Assembly: GCA_019310535.1 (NCBI GenBank)
Contig: JAFDED010000043.1
Coordinates: 1-33,872, forward strand
DNA: 33,872 bases
Direction: 5' to 3'
Source of the DNA: Deltaproteobacteria bacterium
GTDB taxonomy: Bacteria > Desulfobacterota > JAFDED01
Under the pieces are notes generated by a model, which searched no databases, was not told where the DNA came from, and was given only the letters and a program-made list of their open reading frames with translations. Shown in pieces: positions 1 to 6,410 of the stretch. Both the position numbers and the translations under genes were made by a program. How positions within the stretch are numbered: position 1 is the stretch's first letter; each line of letters starts with the position of its first letter.

Positions 1-60
1 TGTAACCAATGTAACCCAAAATACCCAAATGTAACTAACTTGTCACCAAATGTAACCAAC
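1..60 (+). repeat. TGTAAC hexamer repeats inside the broken gene
   Basis: The hexamer TGTAAC occurs at 1, 10, 30 and 51, with a degenerate TGTCAC at 41. It is followed mostly by CAA, CCA or TAA. The spacing is not always a multiple of three, so the same hexamer is read as Cys-Asn early in the frame and as Val-Thr later. The tract falls where the protein changes from its upstream part to the PriCT-1-like segment. Confidence 0.6.
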
Positions 61-545
61 TTTTTCGAAAAAAGACACCGGGACAACACGCTTTTTCACA
101 TAGCCAACTGCCTGCTAAAGGGCGGTATGCCTATATCGGAGGCCGAGACGGTCTTGAAATTTCCGGCCCTGAATTGCACTCCATCCCACCCGGAAAAGGA
201 AGCCCTTATAAAGATTAAGAGTACTAAAGAAAGAATTAGTAAGAAAGAAATATAGCGAGCGAGCTTCGGAGGTGGGTGCTGGATGCCCCCGGGGAGTTTT
301 CAACAGGACAGCTTGATCGGGAATTGTTTTTATCAGCAAGAGAAGCGACGAACATTCGTGCTGTACCCATCGATACATTGTGTAAAGAATGGATAATCGA
401 AAAGGCAGGGGATAGACGGGGTTATTATCGTCTGGTCGACAAGGAAACTGCGGAGGTTGATTTCGTGAATGCGCCGGAGTTAGTATATATCCGTCTCATA
501 CCTTTTCAAAACAAAAAGGCCTCTTTTGAGGGGATTTATCTGTAG
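1..545 (+). pseudogene. Frameshifted remnant of a PriCT-1-containing mobile-element protein (primase-like/ATPase)
   Basis: Two overlapping frames look like parts of one broken gene. Frame 1 is open from the window edge to 255. After an N-terminal Asn-Val-Thr/Cys-Asn rich tract it carries a PriCT-1-like helical segment (Arg-His-Arg-Asp-Asn-Thr-Leu at about 70-100, then a Gly-Gly-Met and an Asn-Cys-Thr-Pro-Ser-His-Pro-Glu-Lys-Glu pattern). The second frame is open from 243 to 545 and continues with Asn-Ile-Ala-Ser-Glu-Leu-Arg-Arg-Trp-Val-Leu and a winged-helix-like stretch ending in Gly-Asp-Arg-Arg-Gly-Tyr-Tyr-Arg. In the family I recall from Desulfobacterota mobile elements, a P-loop ATPase domain follows. 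Here the frame closes at 545 before any Walker motif. One frameshift near 243-255 plus loss of the 3' part therefore explains what is seen. The family name is from memory and the 5' end lies outside the window. Confidence 0.55.
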
Positions 546-594
546 GGAGATAAAAAGCGCCATTGAGTAGTTATAACCGTGGCCCCAGCAGTGT

Positions 595-665
595 GCAGAG
601 AATCCTGAACCCGCGAGGGCCTGGCGGCTTGTACTTGAGCCGTGTCAATTCTCTGCGCTTTTTTT
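595..665 (+). ncRNA. Structured element ending in an intrinsic-terminator-like stem and T tract
   Basis: GCAGAGAAT (595-603) pairs perfectly with ATTCTCTGC (648-656) over 9 bp, and seven T residues follow at 659-665. The 44-nt loop contains a second hairpin, CGGCT (625-629) with AGCCG (638-642). The outer stem plus T run looks like a Rho-independent terminator. The long, internally folded loop is more than a plain terminator needs, so a small RNA is possible. It sits between the broken ATPase gene and a well-formed ribosome site at 671-675. Confidence 0.45.
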
Positions 666-680
666 ATTTGGAGGTATTCC

Positions 681-1012
681 ATGACACAATCAAGTATTTT
701 AGGAGATCATGGGCCTCCGCTTGCAGAAAGGCCGGCATTCCTGAACGTGTGGCCATGACAGTGCCAGGTCATAAAACCCGGTCTGTTTTTGCCCGGTACA
801 ACATAGTGAGCGATGATGATTTGAAGCTTGCCACAGAGAGGCAATCCGCCTACCTGAAAAATCAAATGGGCACAATTTCGGGCACAATCGCCCAATTTGG
901 CACAAAAAAGAGGCCGGCCTTGATAGCTAACCCCTTGATTTTACTTGTTGAGCCGTGCAGGATTCGATCCAGCGGCCACCGGAATGAACCTCCCTGCCAC
1001 TTGCTGCAGTGA
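681..1012 (+). pseudogene. Decayed tyrosine recombinase (phage-type integrase) 3' end
   Basis: From about 698 the frame reads like the C-terminal part of an integrase: [13 protein letters not shown], then [15 protein letters not shown] and Arg-Tyr-Asn-Ile-Val. The His of Gly-His-Lys and the nucleophile Tyr are present. The His-x-x-Arg segment expected between Lys-Ala-Gly and Ile-Pro-Glu-Arg is absent, which fits an internal deletion of about 20 codons. A GGAGG ribosome site (671-675) and ATG at 681 open a different frame that closes after 25 codons. A second deletion therefore seems to have joined a gene start to the integrase 3' end out of frame. The frame then runs through a degenerate tRNA-like copy. 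It should be inactive. Confidence 0.6.
949..983 (-). repeat. Degenerate copy of the tRNA-Lys 3' end (att-like site)
   Basis: These bases match the 3' part of the tRNA-Lys gene at 4463-4497 with two substitutions (T for A and A for T inside the T-loop region). Weaker similarity continues leftward through a shared TAACCCCTT (928-936 and 4443-4451). The remaining tRNA (anticodon arm, D arm, 5' acceptor) is missing, so this is not a gene. A tRNA 3'-end copy directly behind an integrase 3' end is the classic form of an attachment site left by an integrated element. Confidence 0.65.
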
Positions 1013-1253
1013 AAGAAAGATTGCAATTATGAAGAGTGTCAAATACGATGCCAATTATCATCGCACATAGACGTCTACGCATGTGCGCTCACTCCCCCCT
1101 TTGCAGTGTATCTCTTGCTCTTTTTTATGGTGTCGGTAAATCAGGTTGAAGCAACATACTGACCTTGTTGACTTATGCTCCCCTGCCGGGCGAAGCACAT
1201 TATTATAATTATATGGTGTCCTTGCATTTTCTTTAAATTCACAGGACTCAATC

Positions 1254-3626
1254 CTATTCTTTATCCAAAATCTCCCTTATCTTCTGTGACAGATATTTGA
1301 TATTGAATGGCTTCTGAATGAATCCATTGCACCCTCGTTCCAATATTTCTTCAGCCTGCCCGTTTATGCTGTATCCGCTTGAAAGGACAACCTTTATATT
1401 GGGATTTATTCTCTTCAGCATATCGTATGTTTCTCCACCGCCCATGCCCGGCATGATCATGTCCAGCATGACCATGTCAATCTTGTCTTTATTTCCCTTA
1501 TAAACCTCTATTGCTTCATCGCCGCTTTCAGCCAATAAAACCTTATAACCCAATTCCTTTAGAATCTCAACACTGACATCTATGATGATCTTCTCATCGT
1601 CCACCAGGAGGATTGTCTCAGTTCCCATTAAGACGTCGTCTTTCTCGGCCGCCTTCTCTTTTATGACTTCCTTTTCGGAGGCTGGCAGGTAAATGTTAAA
1701 GGTGGTTCCTTCACCTTTCTCGCTGTAAACATTTATGAAGCCGCCATGATTCTTGATGATTCCATATGCAGAGGCCAACCCTAAGCCTGTACCCCGGCCC
1801 ATCTCTTTGGTGGTAAAGAACGGCTCGAATATCCTTTCCCGGGTCTCTTTATCCATGCCAACTCCGGTGTCGGTGATAGAGATCTTCACATATTTCCCGG
1901 GTTCCACTTGAAAGGACTTAATGTAGTTTTCATTAAATATGAAATTTTCTGTTTGAATGTAGAGATCTCCGCCACCCGGCATTGCCTGCCAGGCATTGAC
2001 ATAAAGATTCAACAGCACCTGTTCCATCTGCCCCTGATCGACCTCTACGGCCCAGAGATCCTTTTCATATTTCCCGCGAATTGTGATCTCTTTCTTTGTG
2101 CGGCCAAACATATGATTTTGACTTTTTACGAGTTCATTCAAATCAGTCGGCTTAACCTCATATTTTCCGCCCCTGGCAAAGCCCAATAATTGACTGGTCA
2201 GTTCCGCTCCGCTTTGGACCTGTCGTTCGATTCCTTTTAATTTTTCATAATGCGGATGGCTGGCATCAATATCTAAAAGCATCAGAGAAGCATACCCCTG
2301 CATACCCATGAGAATGTTGTTGAAGTCATGCGCAATTCCACCCGCAAGGGTGCCGATGGCTTCCATCTTCTGGGCTGACTGGAATTGGGCTTCAATTCTG
2401 GCTTTTTCTTCTTCAGCTTGCTTGGCCTCAGTGAGGTCGGTAAAAACTGAAAAGGTACCCTTATAGTTGCCATGCTCATCAAACATTGGTCTTGGTGACT
2501 GCCGAAGGTATACTTTATGCCCGTCTTTGTGCATGCAACAGACTTCTAAAGGCTCTGCGCGTCCTTCTCTTCGTTTACGCCGCACTTCTTTAACTATTTT
2601 TTTCGAGGTTTCATCATAGAAGTCCATAGTAGGCTTGCCAATCATCTCATCTCGTGAGTATCCCAATATTTGGCAGAATCTGTCATTGACATAGGTTGTG
2701 ATGTGGTTCTCGTCCCCCACTCGTAAACCTTCATTCATTGTTTCTACCAGATTGCGATACTTCTCTTCGCTTGTCCTCAGCGCCTCCAAAGCCAGCTTTT
2801 CTTCGGTTATGTCAATTACAACAGCTTCTATATATCCCTTTTCTGGATATATACGCGAGGAGGAACGCCTGTACATGATTGAGCCATCCCTTCGTGTAAG
2901 GCGCGCCTCGAAATTATTAATCTCGCCTTTTTCCTGAAGCTCGGCCAACATGAGTTCACGAGTGCCAGGATCAACATAGTGTTCCGAGAAAACATATTCG
3001 GCTATAAACTCCTCTCTGTTTTCATAGCCAAACATTTGAGCGAGGCGGTCATTGCACTCCAGTATTTTACCGTCGCTGATTCTCGTCCGCCCCAACCCCA
3101 CCTGGGCATTATTAAAAATATTGCGATATTTCTCCTCACTCGCCCTCAGTGCTTTCTCTGCCCGAATGCGGTCGGTGCTGTTGTTAAATACTGCAACAAA
3201 ATATCCCTTTTGAGGAGAATATACGGAAATAGAAAGCCATATCTCTAAAGGCTCAAAGTAGATGTCAAATTCGGTCTCCTCCCCGGTCAGGGCAACTTTT
3301 CCATAAATATCAAATAATTCTGGGTGTTTGTCTTTGATGGTAGGTATTGCTTCTGTAACTTTTTTCCCGACGACATCTTCTTTTCTTAATCCGGTTAGTT
3401 TTTCAAAAGAATCGTTGACCTCAAGATAAACAAAATCTATTGGCTGACTATTTTCATCCAATAATATTTTACAATAAGCAAAACCATTGAGCATCTTTTC
3501 AAACAGGGAACGGAATTTTTGCTTGCTCTCCCACAGGGCTTCCTCGGCCCGCTGGAGCTCATCATTTGCTTTCTCCAGCTCCTTAACCTTTTGTTCCAAT
3601 TCTTCATAGGATGGTTTTCTGGCCAT
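1254..3626 (-). CDS. Soluble PAS-PAS-PAS hybrid histidine kinase with receiver domain
   Basis: This 790-residue signalling protein has no membrane segment, so it should sense in the cytoplasm. A short coiled coil (about 1-40) leads into three PAS-type domains (about 35-155, 160-280 and 285-402). Next comes an H-box region with His433 in Ile-Ala-His-Asp-Phe-Asn-Asn, a pattern typical of NtrB/PAS kinases. The HATPase domain (about 520-650) shows an N box at Asn544, Asp586-Thr-Gly-Val-Gly, and Arg611-Gly-Thr-Gly-Leu-Gly-Leu. A C-terminal receiver (about 670-790) has Asp676/Asp677, phospho-acceptor Asp722 and Lys772, so all expected residues are present. The start has GGGAGG upstream. It lies between two tRNA-derived att-like copies and is the only intact gene there, so it may be island cargo. 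No partner response regulator is visible. The ligand is unknown. Confidence 0.93.
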   Translation of the reverse strand: MARKPSYEELEQKVKELEKANDELQRAEEALWESKQKFRSLFEKMLNGFAYCKILLDENSQPIDFVYLEVNDSFEKLTGLRKEDVVGKKVTEAIPTIKDKHPELFDIYGKVALTGEETEFDIYFEPLEIWLSISVYSPQKGYFVAVFNNSTDRIRAEKALRASEEKYRNIFNNAQVGLGRTRISDGKILECNDRLAQMFGYENREEFIAEYVFSEHYVDPGTRELMLAELQEKGEINNFEARLTRRDGSIMYRRSSSRIYPEKGYIEAVVIDITEEKLALEALRTSEEKYRNLVETMNEGLRVGDENHITTYVNDRFCQILGYSRDEMIGKPTMDFYDETSKKIVKEVRRKRREGRAEPLEVCCMHKDGHKVYLRQSPRPMFDEHGNYKGTFSVFTDLTEAKQAEEEKARIEAQFQSAQKMEAIGTLAGGIAHDFNNILMGMQGYASLMLLDIDASHPHYEKLKGIERQVQSGAELTSQLLGFARGGKYEVKPTDLNELVKSQNHMFGRTKKEITIRGKYEKDLWAVEVDQGQMEQVLLNLYVNAWQAMPGGGDLYIQTENFIFNENYIKSFQVEPGKYVKISITDTGVGMDKETRERIFEPFFTTKEMGRGTGLGLASAYGIIKNHGGFINVYSEKGEGTTFNIYLPASEKEVIKEKAAEKDDVLMGTETILLVDDEKIIIDVSVEILKELGYKVLLAESGDEAIEVYKGNKDKIDMVMLDMIMPGMGGGETYDMLKRINPNIKVVLSSGYSINGQAEEILERGCNGFIQKPFNIKYLSQKIREILDKE

Positions 3627-3634
3627 TAAAAAAT

Positions 3635-3654
3635 CCTCCCAACCAATGGGTTGG
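3635..3654 (-). promoter_or_regulatory. Ribosome site overlapping a small hairpin ahead of the histidine kinase
   Basis: On the minus strand a 6-bp hairpin with a CATT loop (arms CCAACC and GGTTGG, 3639-3654) abuts the GGGAGG ribosome site (3635-3640) and shares two bases with it. When folded, the hairpin could partly cover the site. This is a structural observation only; no regulator is suggested by the sequence. Confidence 0.35.
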
Positions 3655-4130
3655 AAATCGTAAAATATGCTAAAATAGTATTTTAATAATCATCAATTGT
3701 CTATAGTTTTAATAAAAAACAGGGAATTGTCAAGTGAGTGTCTATCCGACCCCACTTTTTCTTTTTTCATGTGAGGAGAGAAGGATTCTTTTATAATATA
3801 AGTTATTGAATATCACAGGCCATATTATCCATCTTCAATTTTTTACCATAAGAGCTGAGAATAATTTTTTGTAGTTTCCGGATGGACATTATTTATGAAT
3901 TTACCAAAATATTGGAATAAACAGTTTTTATATATCTTTTCTCTCATGTTCATGGCGCTAATTAAATTTTTGGTCCCTTACCGTCCCCGCACATGGCGGG
4001 ACCGTGAAGGGTGTTGATAGCAATTTTTAGTTGGTATTGATATTGGTTTTCGTGATTTGGGTCCAAATGCAGCGCCTTTCCATATGGAGCATCTGGCTTC
4101 ATACTCACTGTCTGGGATTCGTGGATAATT
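3655..4130. other. AT-rich gene-free stretch upstream of the kinase
   Basis: No convincing coding frame is seen on either strand. On the minus strand TTGACA at 3733-3728 is a perfect -35 hexamer, but no good -10 box stands at the usual 16-18 base spacing, so a kinase promoter here is only possible. GTCCCCGC and GCGGGAC near 3983-4000 form a short stem with one bulged base and no T run. The right-hand part directly precedes the second integrase fragment and is probably its eroded 5' portion. Confidence 0.4.
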
Positions 4131-4445
4131 TTCGACTGGGCAGTTCGGGACGGAAAACCTTTTGAGGAGTTCAAGAGAAGCTGTAACACCACTTTCCGAA
4201 AGGCTGGCATTCAAGATTTCACTTTTCACGACTTGCGACACTGCGCGCTGAACAATTTGCGATTAGCAGGTAACGATTATTTCAAAATCATTGCCGTTTC
4301 AGGGCACAAAACAATAGGCGTGTTCAAAAGATACAACCTTGTTACAGAAGAAGAGTTAAGCCAGGTCAAATGGATGGAGACGGCGGAAATGATGGGCATC
4401 TATATGGACACCAAACAAAAAGAGGTTACCGATGAAAATAAGTAA
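4131..4445 (+). pseudogene. Tyrosine recombinase C-terminal remnant next to tRNA-Lys
   Basis: Translation from 4131 gives a recombinase catalytic C-terminus of about 104 residues. It contains the box II pattern His-Asp-Leu-Arg-His, then Gly-His-Lys-Thr, and Lys-Arg-Tyr-Asn with the nucleophile tyrosine. Three of the expected active-site residues are present, but the N-terminal SAM-like domain and the box I arginine are missing. No start codon with a ribosome site precedes the open frame. The stop at 4443-4445 lies 15 bases from the encoded CCA end of tRNA-Lys, as expected for an integrase at its attachment site. It differs in sequence from the remnant at 681-1012, so the two came from different elements. 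Probably inactive. Confidence 0.7.
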
Positions 4446-4459
4446 CCCCTTAATATCAT

Positions 4460-4535
4460 TGGTGAGCCGTGCAGGATTCGAACCTGCGGCCACCGGATTA
4501 AAAGTCCGATGCTCTACCAGCTGAGCTAACGGCTC
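4460..4535 (-). tRNA. tRNA-Lys (anticodon TTT)
   Basis: Read on the minus strand, the 7-bp acceptor stem pairs GAGCCGT with ACGGCTC. A D arm (GCTC/GAGC), an anticodon stem TCGGA/TCCGG (one G-T pair) with loop CTTTTAA, and a T arm GCAGG/CCTGC with TTCGAAT follow. The anticodon is TTT, giving lysine. The discriminator is A and the CCA end is encoded. The molecule is 76 nt with a complete cloverleaf. Its 3' end serves as the apparent integration site for the elements on the left. Confidence 0.95.
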
Positions 4536-4655
4536 ATGCCCAAACAAACATTTAACCGGGTTTTGCTGTTTGCCCTGACAGGATAAGGGCCTATATGCGT
4601 TGTTATTTTTCTACCTATTTTTCCCTTGTGTGTCAAGAGATTTGTCCCAAGATAT

Positions 4656-4860
4656 ACCCCAAAATTTTCAAAGGGAAAAGGAATAATTGCTGCTCCGGGG
4701 GATCGCTTCCCACTCCGGAGCGGAGTAACAGAGCCCATGCGCGACCCGGACGACAAATCGTCCGGGCCACCCCAGCAACATCCTTCATCTATTATTGGCG
4801 GCGATTTGACTGTAATATCGTTGACCAATATGTTGCTGATCAAAGTGGATAATTCTATTA
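4656..4860 (-). repeat. Mosaic hairpin repeat, copy R1
   Basis: Read from 4860 downward, the first 125 bases or so closely match copies R2 (9050) and R4 (23898): the TAGAATTATCC end, a stretch holding TTGATCAGCAAC, and the hairpin with arms CCCGGACGA and TCGTCCGGG (4745-4766). After the hairpin the sequence switches to the module of R3: GGAGTAAC, GATCCCCCGGAG-like, and ACCCCAAAATTTTCAAAGG (4656-4674). R1 therefore joins parts that occur separately in other copies. It lies just downstream of RNase G. Confidence 0.75.
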
Positions 4861-4895
4861 TGTTTTATCTCCAAAGCCGCAGCCTTATTCCTTAT

Positions 4896-6410
4896 TCATT
4901 CGCTTCGAATGTCGTATTGCTCCTGGTGGAAGCCGGAATTGGCGTTAATGGTGATGCGTTTTTCAAAGCGGCGTTCAAGCTGTTCGATCATCTCATGTTC
5001 CATGTCCAGGAGAAAATCTGCTACATCGGGATGCACTCTGACATAGATTTTATGGGTGGAGGCATCCGATATCTCGCGCTGGATGGCCCGGATAACCTCG
5101 TAGCCCATGGTGGTTCGAGATTTCAAGTACCCCTCTCCATCGCAGTAACTGCATGGCTCTCCCAGCGTCTGGGTAAGATTCTCACGCGTCCGCTTGCGTG
5201 TCATCTGGACCAGACCCAACTCGGAAATTTTCAGGATGTTGGTCTTGCTCTTGTCTTTCTGAAGCGCGTTAATCAGTGCGTTGAAGACCTTATCGCGGTC
5301 TTGCTGGCGCTCCATATCGATAAAATCAATAATGATGATCCCACCAATATTACGCAGCCTGAGTTGATAAGTAATTTCCTTGACGCTCTCCAGGTTGGTT
5401 TTAAGTATGGTATCCTCCAGGTTGTGTTTGCCGACATATTTGCCCGTGTTCACATCGATTGCCGTCAGGGCCTCAGTGATATCGATGGTGATATAACCGC
5501 CGGATTTAAGCCAGACCTTGCGACCCAGGGCTCGGGCAATTTCCATCTCTATGCCGTAAGCGTCAAAAATGGGCTCATCTTCTTCGTAAAGTTCAACGGC
5601 GGGCTTAAGCTTTGGCATGAATAAATCGATAAACTGCAGGATTTTTTCGTATTCTTCACGGGAGTCGATGATGAGCCTATCAACATCCTTGGTAAACAGA
5701 TCCCTTACGGCCCGCAAAGATGCGTCTAAATCGGAATGGATGAGGCTGGGAGTAGGGGCTTTATTTTTCTTTTCTATAATCTGTTCCCAGAGCTGAAGCA
5801 GGAAGTCCATGTCCGCTTTAAGCTTATCCAGTGAAGCCCCCTCGCCCGCGGTGCGGATGATGAAGCCGAACCCTTGGGGTTTAACGGACTGCACCAACTC
5901 CCGCAAACGCTTTCGCTCCTTCTCATCCTCGATGCGGCGGGAGACCCCCACGTGATCCACTGCGGGCATCAGGACCAGGTTGCGTCCGGGAAGGGAGATA
6001 TGCGAGGTGATACGCGCCCCTTTGGTACCCATGGGTTCCTTGGAAACTTGCACGAGAATTTCTTGACCCTCCTGAAGCATGTCTTCTATGGGCACCTCCC
6101 GGTCGATATGGTATCCGGGTTCCGGCTCGATGGCCACGTTCTCCTCATCATCAACCCCCATCATCAAGCCATACTCGTTAGTGTTTTCATACACATCGCC
6201 TGCATAAATGAAAGCAGCGCGCTCAAGCCCGATATCCACAAAAGCTGCCTGCATGCCGGGCAATATTCGCACGACTCTCCCCTTGTAAATATTGCCCATA
6301 ATCCCTCTTTCCGAAGCCCTTTCAATATGCAGCTCCGTTACCATCGCCTCTTCCACCAAGGCGACACGAGTCTCATGGGACGTCATATTGATGAGCAATT
6401 CGTTGGACAT
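4896..6410 (-). CDS. rng: Ribonuclease G (RNase E/G family)
   Basis: This cytoplasmic endoribonuclease processes rRNA and degrades AU-rich single-stranded RNA. At 504 residues it has the usual RNase G length and lacks the long degradosome tail of RNase E. The S1 RNA-binding domain spans about 37-130 and carries an insertion (about 73-106) found in many family members. The catalytic DNase I-like subdomain has Asp319-Val-Asn-Thr-Gly-Lys and Asp362 in Ile-Ile-Asp-Phe-Ile-Asp. Cys420-x-x-Cys423 forms the Zn-link used for dimerisation. The start (SD-like AGAGAG) overlaps the end of the upstream radical SAM gene by 28 bp, so the two are almost certainly co-transcribed and translationally coupled. 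A hairpin repeat follows the stop and may help end the transcript. Confidence 0.95.
   Translation of the reverse strand: MSNELLINMTSHETRVALVEEAMVTELHIERASERGIMGNIYKGRVVRILPGMQAAFVDIGLERAAFIYAGDVYENTNEYGLMMGVDDEENVAIEPEPGYHIDREVPIEDMLQEGQEILVQVSKEPMGTKGARITSHISLPGRNLVLMPAVDHVGVSRRIEDEKERKRLRELVQSVKPQGFGFIIRTAGEGASLDKLKADMDFLLQLWEQIIEKKNKAPTPSLIHSDLDASLRAVRDLFTKDVDRLIIDSREEYEKILQFIDLFMPKLKPAVELYEEDEPIFDAYGIEMEIARALGRKVWLKSGGYITIDITEALTAIDVNTGKYVGKHNLEDTILKTNLESVKEITYQLRLRNIGGIIIIDFIDMERQQDRDKVFNALINALQKDKSKTNILKISELGLVQMTRKRTRENLTQTLGEPCSYCDGEGYLKSRTTMGYEVIRAIQREISDASTHKIYVRVHPDVADFLLDMEHEMIEQLERRFEKRITINANSGFHQEQYDIRSE

Noticed and set aside
4626..5624. Long plus-strand open frame (332 codons)
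   Set aside because: It is antisense to rng and runs in from the hairpin repeat; its composition is that of a shadow frame.
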